Shown: positions 26,501 through 36,520 of the stretch, in pieces | Position numbering within the stretch: the stretch's first letter is position 1 | Layout: each line of letters begins with the position of its first letter | Assembly: GCA_023846275.1 (NCBI GenBank) | Contig: CM043877.1 | Coordinates: 10,399,107-10,463,106 of the forward strand | Direction: 5' to 3' | DNA: 64,000 nt | Origin: Vanilla planifolia | Taxonomy: Eukaryota; Streptophyta; Magnoliopsida; Asparagales; Orchidaceae | The notes under the pieces: generated by a model | The model's database searches: none | Seen by the model: only the letters and a program-made list of their open reading frames with translations | Told to the model about the DNA's origin: nothing | Program-made: the position numbers and the translations under genes

Positions 26501-29500
26501 AATCTGTACTTGAGGATAAGCAAACTTTAGTTTGAGCTTGGTGATTACTCATCCACACTTCAACTAATTTCCTAAACCATTGATTGTGGGCATGGAGTAT
26601 TGATTTCTTGAATGTAAGTTTGTTAAAAGCACAACTAGCCTTCGGTACTAGTACCACAATAAGGATCCACACTTACTGCTCAATCTTAAAGCTCCCATAT
26701 TGAGTTGTTTCTTTGCTAGCTTCTTAATCTTTTTGGTCTCTACAATTGATTGTTTGTACATCTTGATATTCGATGAGGGTGCTCTGTATACTAAGGCAAT
26801 CTTGTGCTTGGCACTTTTTTGGTTAACCCATTAAGTTCCTTAAAAAAGCAGCATACCTCTCAAGTGGAGTTTTCAACTTTGCCCTTTCTTCTGATCGTTA
26901 CCCTTCTTGAACATTAGGCTTTATGGTTGGATTGCCGTCCACTAGTAGCTTTGACTGTGTTTACAAATCCTTTTACTTGTCAGACAGCTAGCATATTAAC
27001 ATGTTGAAATTGTTGATTTCGACATGTAAGTTACTTATTTTCATCTTTGACAAATTGGCACTATCGAGTTTGGTTGGATTAAATAACATTTTTGTATCGT
27101 ATATAAGATGTTTAGAGTGCTATTTATCAAACATTTAGAAGCACAACTTAAGCACATAATCTCATCAATGTAGTGCTATGTTTTTGCAATTTTTCTTTGA
27201 CATTATTATGCTAATTTTGCTTCTAGATTCTTTTAAATCCATTTGAAAGTATGTGCATGATGGTGACGAATGGTTGAGTCAAATGCATTGTATGAATCTA
27301 GTGGAGATAAGACTTTTCTAGATCCTTATGCTAATGGTAATGCCTACTAGCTCGTTCACTTGAATTAGGAAGGCAAATAATTCTGCTTGAATCCTTCGTA
27401 CTTTTTGACGGCTATCGACTCCGCTCAGATGAACCTTCAAAAGAAGATTGAAATCATTTGGTTTCATGATTTAATTGTTTAATTTTGATAAGTGGTGGTA
27501 GTTATGGTTCATTTACCATTGGCTCCATTTCTTCATCGGGATGTAACTTCTAACCTTTTTCTTCCATATGTATTTTTTGCAATGATTGTAGTGATGACCT
27601 GTTCTTGCTTCAAAGTGCTTGATGTTGTCTCCTTCCTAGTAGATTGTTGTTGTGATTGTGGCTATCTTTTTGGCCTTCTTGTTATTCCATTTCTTGGTGT
27701 TCCCTTGATGCTTTAGGTCTATCAACACTATTTCTTGTCTTCACTTATTTTTCTTCTCAATTATGATGACATATGAATGATTTAGGGTAATGAATGTAAA
27801 CAAACCTATTAACTTTTGAATAATTTAATTCTACAATATGCATCACTATCATTACACCATCGACATGTACTTGAGTGTTTGACATAACATTTTTGAAGCT
27901 ACCCCACAATGTTTTAGGTTGTACCATTTTTGGGTAGAACACTTGTAACATTTTTTTGAAGCTACCCCACAATGCTTCTTTATCTGCATGCTTTTAGAGG
28001 TGCGTATTCCACCAAACAATGCGTGACTAGTTTGATTCAACTTAACGAATGAGACCATTTCAATTGACATATATCAATACAAGAAAAAACAAAAGACTTC
28101 GATTGATCATTCCAAGCATCCATCTTCTTGACTTTGTCCTCTTTATTAGCGTCAAACTCGTGGGTTATCTTAATTATGTTCTTCTAGTTTGGTGATGGCC
28201 AAAGCAAGCTGTTGCTTCATCACTATATCCTACCAAAGCTTGGACAATTTGCATCAACTATGTTATTTCCTATTCTAACGATTGGTTAGATTCTCCTTTG
28301 TGTTCCATGGATATGGTTTGGTTGGAGTCCCATTTAATCGATGCAAGGGTACTTGACTTTGCTCTTCTAAAGCCTTTTTGTCTCTATAATGTATGCTCAA
28401 GAAAACTGTTTTGATGCAATAGACGATCTGTCCCTTATCCTATATTGTTCTTCTTGGCATCAAGTGAGATGAATGTATTGTAAGGTATTTTTAAATATGG
28501 GCAATATGGTGAAGCTAGATAAGAGGGAAAAACACATAATTGTAGATCAATACAAAACAATGCAAAAAAATAAATGAACAAAAGTTGTTAGCTATTGATC
28601 TTTGATCGTGAAAGTAAATTAATTTGCCTTAGACAATTGCGTTTTTCATATCTCTGAGCTTAAATGCTTTTGAAATTTCCTTGATCTGCTCCTAGGTATT
28701 TGCTCAAAGTTCTTGAATTGCTAGAAGCCCCCTTAAGACTATTCTCAAGGCTTTCTGAATAAATTTCTTCTTACTAAAGTCAACAAATCATCTTGTTATG
28801 AGCTATGACATGATCTCATGGCTTCCATACTCTTTTATCACGTCCCTCCAAGTATAGAGAATGATTCTCAAGTGCTGAAGGTGTCTCTCAAGGGCTAAGA
28901 TGGCCTTTGAGGTCTTCTCTTTCTTCTCGATGCCGTTTTACTCTTGAGGTTTGTTTGGTTCTTTTTCTTGAGACATCTAACCTTTTTTTTGTGTCTTGAG
29001 ACATCATAATTTATTTTCTTTTTAATCTCTCAACTCATCCATGATAGATTTCTAAGCTACTTGAATTATTCTGTTAATCAAGCAAGGAGAGTATCAGACC
29101 ATTTCTATTGAAAATGGTAACATTATTGAGTGGTAAGCAAAGTTGACTAACTTGACAAGTAGTGGATCACAAATTCAAGATGGTTTTGTTATATTTATTA
29201 ATTGATAGGAAAAATAGAGTGAAGTGTGAATCATTTAATGTTTGTGATGCTATCTTGATCTTTTGTAAACTCACTCGAAACACGAACTACTTTGGGATCA
29301 TCTTGGCATAGATGGGAGCTAAGGATGTCATTAATCAAGATTTTAAACAAGCAAGTCTGAAAGACCCATTTGAATAAATTTCAATCTCTTTTTGTTTTGA
29401 TACATCTTTGAGATGAAGGATGCTTGCCAAATCATCTAGAGCATGTTTTTTAGAGACAAATCGACAAGAAGCTAATCGATCTTCTATTTTGTTACTCAAG

Positions 29501-32500
29501 TCGTTGGGTCCATTTGCAAATGATTTAAGCATTTTGTGGAGCCCTTGAACTATTTTCTTGTGAATTTGCTCCTTCTAACTTTGCTTGTTGGTGGGGTACA
29601 AGACCTGAAGAGGATGTTTCAAAGGGAGGATGAACCTTCTTTAGAACTAAAGCAATTTTTTGGCATTTATAATGAATTCTGGTTTAAGGATTTATAATGC
29701 CTTGGTCAAGTATTTCAACATATTGGGGAAGATTTATTTTGAGCTAGCGCAGGATGAGGAATGAAAGGATGCTGGTTTAAGCAATTTTTAGCGCAGGATG
29801 TGGGCAATGGTGCTCTTGTTATTGGACCTCAAGAAAGCCTGCCCAAAAAAGAATGTCTGCTTATGCAAGGAAGAAGCAAAGATGGATGAGAGGGAACTTC
29901 TTTGACCTTTGGGAATGGTTCCTTCTGTGCTCAAAATTACTACATAAGAGATGGCCATGCTCAATCAAAGGGTTCTCTTTTTTTCCTTATCCATTTGTCA
30001 TTGTCAATTTTTCATAAACTAAGAATGATTTCTAAGATAGCACCAAGACTTCCTTAAGTTGTGGTTGATGGAGCTTAGATGGCAACCTAAGAAGGTGAGC
30101 TATTCCTCACTTAAGGACTAGATATACTAGAATGGAATTGCATCATCATAGGTTTGATGATGATCCTCAATTGTTTGTGATTACTATTTCTCAGATTGCT
30201 ATCTTTTGGGTGTAAGTTGAACTTACTACCTCTTTTGACTTTTATGGGTTCAACAACTCGAGGAATGTTGAGGTTATAAAGGAGATAGACAATACCTGCA
30301 TGATTTCACTATTAGGTTCCTTGTAATCACACTCTCCTCTCATACAAAGCCCATTGGTTAGATAAGTTGGTTAGCATGTGTTGTTAGGGTGTTCATAGAG
30401 AATTTGAAGGAGAGATGAAGAAAGGATGACCCAAGTGGAAGAATTTATTTAGTTAAGCATCCTAAATTGGACTTATTATGGTAGAATGCATGGCCAATGA
30501 CTATGAGTTGGAGAAGCTCATCCTTTGATAGGCATGAAGGCACAATTCAACATTGTTAGAGCCCTTTTTGGTGGTATTTTAGTAGTGTTATAGCAACTTT
30601 GAGGTATTAATCATGACCTCCTTATTGGTATCTTAACTTCGAGAAGTGTTTGAAGCTTCATGGATTGAAGATAATTTCGTTTTAGTATTTGTCTCATTCA
30701 ATACTAAAAGGTAGCGATATTCCCGCCAGCCTTAGAATGAGCTTCATCAAGCTTGTTTATAATAAGCTTCTCACAAGGCAATTGGCCATTGATTTTAATG
30801 TGGCATATGCAACCTATATCCTCAAATGGGTTTCTCTACAATGAACATTTAGACTTATCATGCGAACGATGTAAAAATTACCTGGTCTAAATGAATTATT
30901 TCTTGTTTCAATCTCTCGATTTTGTGAGTTACTGCAACAAGGACAATTTTTAATAGGGAAGAGATTGATATTGTGGTCGAGAAGAAAATTTTTCATTTTC
31001 ATGATTAGTCTCTTATGTTTAAAGTGCTGAAGAGGCGAGCTACTTAGGTTATTGATTGTATTTGTAATCACTCTAATAGGCCAAGGATAAGGTAAGTTTT
31101 GTAACTTAAGCAAGTTGTGATGTCCAAAGTCTTGGTGGTCCCTCCATTAGTTTTGTGCTATCAACATGATAGAGCAAGCTTTCAAGAAGGAGGCCCTTGG
31201 CTACACCTCAAAGAGTACATGACAAAAATCTTTATAGGTCAAGTGGTCATGGCAAATCATACCCTTGATAGAAACTTGAATGCAGAGTACCAATGTGGCG
31301 AGATGCTCAAGTCATGAAAAGGTTTTTAGGTCATTTAGGAGGGTCAAGGGTAGGATGGAATTGGCTTGTTGAGTGAGCAATGATGGGCAAATGCTCAGTA
31401 GGTTCTATATAAATATTAGGCCTTAGATTCTTGTTGATTGAGGGAGATTTTGAGCAGTAGACCCTTGACTAAATTTCAACAATTATTCGATGAACTTTAG
31501 TTGCTTCTACTAGCAACAAGAGGTCGTGAAATTTTGGTGGAACCTGAATGTGGCTTTCATAATTTGACTGAATGGTGAAGGAGAAACTTTCAGTAAGTCC
31601 TCCACAAGTGTTGGATCTTGGATGTAACTAATAGAATAAGCTTGCTAGAGTTTTGACCATTGATTGATGTTAATAAGCACCAAGTAGAACTTATCGTCTG
31701 TTTGTTTTGTTGTAAGTGGGAGAAAAGTGGGACCTCTTATTTTCGTAATGAAAGTCAGAAATTAGTTTTTTGGAATGTTGTTTGGTTGTTGATTAGAGAA
31801 AATGCAGCTTTCTATACTATCATTTGATTAATTTTGAATTGGAATTAGATGGTGAAATTCTTTTCATGGAAATAGGGAATGTTAAAAAATAGCACTTCAA
31901 TTATGTTAGATGAAGTAATTTTCTATGCTTACAATAAACCAACCATGAATATAAGTGACCCACCTCATTTTGTAGTTCACACTTCCATTTATAATGAAAC
32001 AAACATTCTTTTTGTAAGACAATTGTATTAGGAAAGGGCATTGACCTTTGATGGTGCCTCACTGAGTATTGAGGACATGTTTGGATTTTAGAGTAGTGAT
32101 CTAAGTTTTACATAGGGATTTGACTGGTTGAGGGATTCTAAGTATTTGGTGTTTGAGAGTTCCTTGAATTATATTGTATTATTGGAATGATAAGCTAAGT
32201 GAACCACTAGGGGCTAAGTTTGAATAATTGGTCTTTGGATCTAAGTGTGTTGATGGATGAATAGTTTGAAGTTAAGAGATGGAGCATATTCGATGCCAAG
32301 AAAGGTTGTATCGATAATGAATATAGTTGGACATAGTCATATAAGAGGGTAGAAAACACCACTCCTTATTCAAGGGAATAGCTCCCTATCCTCAGTTCGA
32401 AGTTTTTTTTATTAGGATATGCCATATAGTTGATGATATATGGGGCCAATTAGTTGGTTGCGAGCTTTCTAATGCTTTGCCTCCATGATGTTTTACATTT

Positions 32501-32806
32501 GAATGTATTAGATGTGGTTGCAAAACTATTGTATGCTATGCCCCTATCTTGTTGTTTCAATCCCACTAAGAGCTGTCTTTCATCGAGCATGGTTAACTCT
32601 ATGTCTTGTGCTTCCTCATTCAAGAGTTTTTATTTTTCTTGAGCTCCCATTCATTTAGTGTGACATGAACTTGAGGGGTATGGAAATTAAGCTCCATCAA
32701 CAAAATTCCTATCACACATAAGGCAAAGTCTTAGAATTCTTAAGAGGTTTTTGTTTTTCACCTCTGTTTAACCATTTTTATATGTATGACATATTTAAGA
32801 ATATAC

Positions 32807-32839
<33 letters not shown>

Positions 32840-35083
32840 AGTTCTTCATAAATGTAAATTCATTTTCTTTTGCTTTTTTTGCTTGTAATAATTTTATGTC
32901 CTTCCATCTAGTCTATATATAGGTTTCTCCTCATCTATATATAAATTCCTCTTCCCCATCATCTATTTATATATAATTCCTCTTTTGCATTAGTCAGATG
33001 ACGAGGAAGGTGATTGTGAACCATACAATGGTAGCAACCCGTGGCGAATGTGGTTGTTTTGTTTTGCATAATGTCCTGTAATAATTTTGCTTTGTGTTTT
33101 TAGCCATCGTGGTATGCTGGGATGGTTTTTTGACTCTACTAAGTGATTTTTCATTAGAATTATAGTTGCCTCTTTAGTACCTAAAATTAATAAAAGTTTG
33201 AGAGATGTAATTGATTTCATACTTGTCAAGTTCAGCAATCATCTTTTGGAGTTGGTTCGATTCCTTTGTAAATTTTAAGATACATTTGAGGGGTTTATCT
33301 TTGGCCTTATTCATCTTGTGGACTTTAAAGTATCATTAGAATCTAATCGGTGCCGTTATCAGTGCCACTAGCAACCTACCAAAAGGATGTGACGTTTTCA
33401 CATCTTTGAGGGCGTGACAAGTTTTGCAGATGAGCAGTTGGATGCCTTGTTGCTCTCGAATGTGGATGAAATTTATCACTTCTTTTGCGGTATCCTGGGA
33501 AAACCAGATTTCTTTGATCTTAGAGAGGACCTCTTAGGATTTTTTGAATAGTTAAGGTATCTTTTAAGCTTGAGGAAGGCCTTCTTGCATTCTTGGCTTT
33601 GTTGTAGAGTTCTCTGAAGTAGGGGATGAACCTATCTTTAGCTCTTGATAGGAAACTTCTAAATCTTTTGATTTTCCTGCGAGATTTTGCCCCCTCATTT
33701 TTAGGTTTTTTTGGGTGATGGCATAATTTGGATTTACCCCTTGATATTTTCTTTAATTATTTTTTTCAATGTTAGGAAGCCCAAGAATTTTCCAAACGAA
33801 GCACCAAAGGTAGCCTTGAATGGGTTTTAGACGATTTGCTTCTTCTTGACGGTGCCTCAGATTATTTCATTACATCTGGTTGGTCGGCAAATGTGGGACC
33901 TTTCACCAAGTGGTGATCAGCATATGCATCTATGTTTCACCCAACAAATGCACTAAAGCTTCAACAAAAGTTTTATATTTGACATCATCTTCAAATTCAT
34001 GGCTATGTCTTGTTGTGCCAGCAAGGGGCTCGCCGTGAGATATGAGACCTTTCGGTTCTTTTTAGGTTTGTTATAAGCACATGTGCTTATTTCTTTTTGA
34101 AAGGTATGTGTCTGCAAAGGGTTGGATTACAATGTAGTTGTGCTTGACCTGTACAGGTTGCATAGTGTTGATTGATTGGCTGTTCAGTTTGAAACCCTTT
34201 GGGGCTTATGTACCTCCTTGATTGTTGGGTCCTGTGTCCTGGGATAACCTCCTTGTCATTGGGGCATGTAACCCTAATGTGTTTTTATATTTGATATTAC
34301 ATCAACCAGGATGGAGAAGTGTCTGTTCTTAGCACCAAGCTGCTTGATGTCTATTTAGAAACGGCTTTTCAAACCAAAAAAAAAATGTCCTTTAACCATG
34401 TCTTGTCGTAAGTGAAGTGCCCCTCGTATGTTTAGGATTTTCAGAACTAGACCTGTCCATCCTGTTCTAATCATCTCATTCTATGATCATGGATTCAATA
34501 CCTTTCGTTCCCTGGTTGTACTTTGGATATTTGAATTCGAGCAAACGTTGCTTGGTCTACAAGATAAATCTGATGTAAACCTTATTCCCAGGCGGTGGAT
34601 TCTGCTCTAGCTGAGGCTCAGCTACAAAGGGCACTATTACTAAGTCTTCGTCTAAACGATGACTGCTTGATAAAAAAATGCATATTTACAGTAAGGCCGT
34701 CAGATATTCCAGCAATAGCTTCATCCATACCCTTCAAGTATTTGCAAAGACTAATCGAGGCATTTTCTGCTTTATTGGAAAGCTGCCCACATCTGGAATT
34801 TATCCTTCTATGGTGTCAGGTCTTGCTTCTTTCTTTTCATTTGAAGCAATCGGACAGTTATTTCATTTGCCTCAGCGTTTAAATGGCATTCCTCTTTTTC
34901 TTGTTTCAGGAACTCTGCAAGGTTCATGGAAACTTTATTCATCAAAATTCCAGAAACCTGCTTCCTTCCCTAAGATCATTGCAGAAGTCAATCACAAAAT
35001 TACATCAGGATCTTACGAATATATGTTCCTCCAATGAGTACATGCTTCGATATCTATGCTCCACAAGCACCAAGCTGGATTAG
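4296..35083 (+). CDS. PWP2: Periodic tryptophan protein 2 homologue (UTP1), whole coding region, 7 exons
   Basis: WD40 protein of the UTP-B subcomplex of the nucleolar small-subunit processome, which acts on the 5' part of pre-rRNA during 18S maturation. Coding exons are 4296-5516, 6718-6969, 7060-7152, 18089-18460, 18622-18966, 34592-34819 and 34910-35083 (stop TAG). They join without a frame break to 894 residues, close to the roughly 880-920 usual in the family. Introns are 1201, 90, 10936, 161, 15625 and 90 bp, all GT-AG and all phase 0. The N-terminus opens with a family-like NLLGAPYRGG segment. WD-type blades fill residues about 50-740, with a charged variable insert near 226-276; a Utp12-type helical domain covers about 760-880. 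No stop or frameshift interrupts any exon, so the gene looks functional despite its huge introns. Joins were read by eye without transcript support. Confidence 0.93.
5671..6600. mobile_element. MITE-like element with imperfect inverted arms in PWP2 intron 1
   Basis: The left arm (about 5671-5733) reads TACTTGTAT, then TTTTCAAAAC, then CATATTCACTATCCAATTT. The reverse complement of the right arm (about 6600 down to 6424) reads the same series: TACTTGTAT, CTTTCAAAAC, then CATATTCATCACCCAATTA. The right arm contains a diverged roughly 59-bp duplication of the TTTTGAAAG block. No target-site duplication was defined. A non-autonomous AT-rich DNA element is the simplest reading; the family is unknown. 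Confidence 0.4.
5752..5872. repeat. 65-bp tandem pair with matched hairpins
   Basis: Two adjacent copies share the series ATTATAAC, TATACTA, hairpin, AATATTAATTGCTATACT. The hairpin is ACACTT-TT-AAGTGT in copy 1 (5768-5781) and ATACTT-TT-AAGTAT in copy 2 (5833-5846). The base that differs in one arm is matched by a change in the other arm. Confidence 0.6.
6718..6969 (+). CDS. PWP2: PWP2 exon 2 (residues 408-491)
   Basis: It opens in phase 0 with VWTVSSGSCF and carries WD40 blades: FSEHTNAVTAVHF, LLSASLDGTVRAWDLFRYRN (a classic D-x5-WD end), then FTCLTADQSGEVICAGTVD. The donor is GAG|GTTTGT. Confidence 0.93.
7060..7152 (+). CDS. PWP2: PWP2 exon 3 (residues 492-522)
   Basis: A 31-codon exon encoding VFVWSMKTGRLLDILSGHEG and the start of the next blade up to FSPTN. 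The preceding intron is only 90 bp (6970-7059). The donor AAT|GTGAGT opens the 10.9-kb third intron. The blade finishes in exon 4 (ASSSWDKTVRLWDVF), which confirms the join across the long intron. Confidence 0.92.
7153..9600. other. First part of PWP2 intron 3, nothing recognised
   Basis: AT-rich intron sequence with several T-rich runs and no domain, RNA gene or clear repeat. Open frames here are short and non-homologous. Confidence 0.5.
9600..13560 (+). mobile_element. Degenerate L1-type LINE inside PWP2 intron 3
   Basis: The supported core is about 11,090-13,490. In broken frames it shows, in the right order for L1, an AP-endonuclease trace (SIWNKFHGIYIKDQHWFILGNF-like words at about 11,165-11,270, then DMPLCGSSSTWSK at about 11,345-11,385), the RT words DFSPISLCS (about 12,300) and ISLRSLTM with SLHQKG (about 12,510-12,690), and a post-RT KYLGL block present twice. 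Stops and frameshifts are throughout, so it is old and dead. The stretch 9,600-11,090 may be ORF1 and 5' sequence, inferred only from position. Confidence 0.6.
12890..13493 (+). repeat. 303-bp tandem duplication within the intronic LINE
   Basis: Two diverged copies (about 12,890-13,190 and 13,193-13,493) each contain CTAAAATACCTTGG, then CTTAATGGAAGGGA, then TTTATTNTNATCCAGAGTT, offset by 303 bases. Both encode the L1 post-RT KYLGL...KLNGRD...LSL.A.L block. This is a local duplication or the overlap of two insertions. Confidence 0.65.
13600..16440 (+). mobile_element. Degenerate LTR retrotransposon, probably Ty3/gypsy-like
   Basis: Two diverged long repeats, about 13,600-14,060 and 15,960-16,370, share ATTGGAATTTT, GGTCT(C/T)GAG, ATGGCT(T/C)..TTATGGCT, a GTGGGTTGTTTTA/GTGAGCTATTTTA word, TTAAATAGATTTC-like and TTTTGTCAACT words in the same order. 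Between them a gag-like trace runs IPTYGGEVD (about 14,482-14,508), then HHTLVWWKSF (about 14,610-14,640), matching the order in Ty3/gypsy gag. No pol domain was recognised, so the copy is internally deleted or non-autonomous. Confidence 0.45.
16440..18088. other. Last part of PWP2 intron 3, nothing recognised
   Basis: AT-rich intron sequence ending in a T-rich tract and the acceptor TTTGCTAG. No domain or repeat was recognised. Confidence 0.5.
18089..18460 (+). CDS. PWP2: PWP2 exon 4 (residues 523-646)
   Basis: It completes the blade begun in exon 3 (AVLASSSWDKTVRLWDVFEG) and adds blades ending DGQIYFWDPLDG and NSKYICMYDVADQ. Between these is the loop REDIAGGR-type segment (read here as RRDIAGGRLMTDRR), highly conserved in PWP2. 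The donor is CAG|GTCAGA and the following intron is 161 bp. Confidence 0.93.
18622..18966 (+). CDS. PWP2: PWP2 exon 5 (residues 647-761)
   Basis: It starts at ATT after the acceptor ACTTCAG and reads ILLRRFQITQNHSLDGVLDF, the family element after the propellers, then an acidic linker (DDADSDLDEG). A final blade follows (CKFSPTGRSWAAATTEGVLVYS) and the exon ends DLDIDVTPE. An ATG-only gene finder would miss the true start because the exon opens with no methionine. The donor GAG|GTAATG opens the 15.6-kb intron 5. Confidence 0.92.
18967..22100. other. First part of PWP2 intron 5, nothing recognised
   Basis: AT-rich intron sequence with no recognised domain. A perfect 8-bp-stem inverted repeat (AACACTCC-AAA-GGAGTGTT) lies at 21090-21108; it is too small to assign a role. 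Confidence 0.5.
22107..22810. repeat. 350-bp tandem duplication in PWP2 intron 5
   Basis: Copy 1 (about 22,107-22,457) and copy 2 (about 22,458-22,810) agree over nearly their whole length, offset by 349-352 bases. Shared words include TTAGATAG(C/G)(A/G)CATGGTG, TAAATATGGGAGGCTCTTAG, ATATGACTTTATGATGGACA and ATATCTCGTTGGTGTGGCAA. They are clearly closer to each other than other repeat pairs here, so the duplication is younger. No coding domain was recognised in the unit. Confidence 0.8.
22810..23650. other. Intron 5 spacer, nothing recognised
   Basis: It lies between the 350-bp tandem duplication and the gypsy element. No domain was recognised; repeat-derived sequence is likely but not shown. 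Confidence 0.4.
23650..24335 (-). repeat. Left LTR of the intron 5 gypsy element
   Basis: It pairs with about 28,430-28,930 as above. For the minus-strand element this is the 3' LTR. Boundaries are approximate because the copies are strongly diverged and no TG...CA ends with a duplication could be fixed. Confidence 0.5.
28430..28930 (-). repeat. Right LTR of the intron 5 gypsy element
   Basis: It pairs with the left repeat and serves as the 5' LTR of the minus-strand element. It is shorter than the left copy, suggesting deletions. Confidence 0.5.
28930..32990. other. Intron 5 spacer, probably repeat-derived, nothing identified
   Basis: Less AT-rich than the true intergenic DNA, with many short open frames on both strands, a texture like decayed transposon coding sequence. 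No domain could be recognised. A stretch near 31,690-32,015 begins with GTTTGTTTTGTTGTAA and ends with the near-inverse TTATAATGAAACAAAC, which could be a small inverted-repeat element. Confidence 0.35.
32803..32840. repeat. Compound microsatellite (ATAC)n(AT)n
   Basis: Four ATAC-type units followed by about ten AT units, within intron 5. Confidence 0.9.
32990..33900 (-). mobile_element. Ty3/gypsy RT-RNase H fragment close to PWP2 exon 6
   Basis: On the minus strand, from about 33,840 downward, one finds NPFKATFGASFGKFLGF, the conserved end of the gypsy RT (NP-K-C-FGV--GKFLGF). After frame changes come MPSPKK and SQECKKAFLKLKRYL (about 33,600-33,545; the C-QEAF--IK-YL segment), then LKCIL...IAELDKYEINYI (about 33,285-33,205). 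The order is correct for gypsy pol. It has no LTRs and no complete domain, and lies less than 1 kb from exon 6. Confidence 0.6.
34592..34819 (+). CDS. PWP2: PWP2 exon 6 (residues 762-837)
   Basis: After the acceptor TTCCCAG it reads AVDSALAEAQLQRALLLSLR then LNDDCLIKKCIFTV, IPFKYLQRLIEAFSALLE and CPHLEFILLWCQ. This is the first part of the Utp12-type helical domain that binds UTP-B partners in the family. It starts with alanine and valine codons, not ATG. Confidence 0.93.
34910..35083 (+). CDS. PWP2: PWP2 exon 7 (residues 838-894, stop TAG)
   Basis: It follows a 90-bp intron with acceptor TTTCAG. It encodes the rest of the Utp12 domain: ELCKVHGNFIHQNSRNLLPS, LRSLQKSITKLHQDLTNICS, and the family-typical tail NEYMLRYLCSTSTKLD, then TAG. 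Confidence 0.92.
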   Translation, partial: ELCKVHGNFIHQNSRNLLPSLRSLQKSITKLHQDLTNICSSNEYMLRYLCSTSTKLD

Positions 35084-36470
35084 TGTTGTCTATTTTATTT
35101 GGTACAACAATACTCACTCTACATTTGCTATTCATGTTATTTATGCTGAAATTCTTATATTACTGCATTAAATCAACAGGGTATTACACAAAATTGCTTC
35201 AGTATTCTTACATATTCGCTGGATTCTGACAACATACACCAGCTTTCAGTATTTGCTTCAGCTACAATACCTATTAGTAAGCTCAGTTTCGTACAGGTAC
35301 GATCATTATTCCTGTGTTATCAGTACTCCATCTTCATTTTATTTACCTCATCAGGTGAATTATAACCAAGGGATGGTTTCAAAGTGCAGTGCGATGACTT
35401 ATTATTTGTCAAGCATGAGCTTCTTGAGGATTGAAACTAGAGCTTACATCGCAGTCGACAAGGTGCGTTTGCCATCAATCAATTCAGGTTATTTGTTTTT
35501 TGTAGCATTGTTTTGTTGTTTTGTGCTTATTTAATAGAAAAATAACCATATTAGATTAGAAATTTCAATTTTGTTGATCGATTCAGTCTTCTAGGATCAT
35601 TAATTTAGTAAAGTTTGGAAGGTGATATATATAAATTAGTTTTCTTGACCTTTTTCAAAATACATTGTTCAAGTCGGCTGTGTTGAACATCTTCGCCCTA
35701 AAATAAATAATTGCATGCAAGCTTATTAGAGTTTTGGGTAGTTTTAAAATTTTTTTTTTAATGATTTTTTAGTCATTTGAAGATTAAACAATGTCACAAA
35801 AGTAAAACTTAAACAAATAGGTGCATGAATAATATGTTTTGTATTATAGTATGTGTAGTAATTGTTTGAGAGTTTTTTAAAAATTATTCTTATGAGAAAA
35901 TTCAAAAATATAATTTAAGAAAAAGAAAGAACAAGATGCTTGATTTCTTTTAAACAATATTTTTTCTTAATCAACCTTATTGCATTTTAATCAAAGAAAT
36001 TTAGGGAAGGGTTGTCTTTAAAGGTAACTTAATTGTTTATTTAACATAAAAACTCTTTTAGTTCTAATTTAATTTCTTTCATATCTGTATCTTCATATTT
36101 TTGGTGGATTTGTCCAACACCATATTGTAGCAAAATAGGATCATCTAAAAGTTAAAATGATATTGATGAAAAAAATATGAAATTGATATCTTAACTTTAT
36201 TCTTAGGTGTTATAAGAATGATACATCATACAATATGTTTTGAACAATATTAAAATTATAATTATTTTATGCATCTTAAAAGATAAGTTTTTATGATTCT
36301 TATGATTTATAGTTTTGAAATGGTGATTGATGTGTTTTGAAAATGTTTAACTATTGTGAAGCTGAGTGACCACTCTCTGTCGGGTTCCATTGGTTACTTC
36401 TTTATCTTTCTTTTTTCGAACAATTATGAGCTTCCAAACCCTTCTCTTGATTACATATCATCATTCTCAA

Positions 36471-36520
<50 letters not shown>

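Larger units (their letters stand above)
23650..28930 (-). mobile_element. Degenerate Ty3/gypsy retrotransposon with diverged LTRs, in PWP2 intron 5
   Basis: Two direct repeats flank the element: about 23,650-24,335 and about 28,430-28,930. Both contain a CCTATATT/CCCATATT...GGCAT start, GAATGTATT, TAGATAAGAG(A/G)GAAA, ACAAAATAATG-like, TTGAAATTTCCTT-like, CAAGTATAGAGAATGA-like and AAGGTGTC(C/T)CT words in order. Reading the minus strand from high to low coordinates gives RT entry (SNIKMYKQSI...KKLAKKQ, about 26,780-26,690), the RT catalytic region as GFVIIYLNNIL (about 26,365-26,330) and integrase (VHHGLPINIIFDLDTHFL...FHPQTD, about 25,095-24,960). The catalytic RT motif is altered and stops abound, so it is dead. 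Confidence 0.65.

Noticed and set aside
30814..31317. Two open frames of 99 and 66 codons in PWP2 intron 5
   Set aside because: They look like decayed coding DNA, but no domain could be named; probably transposon debris.
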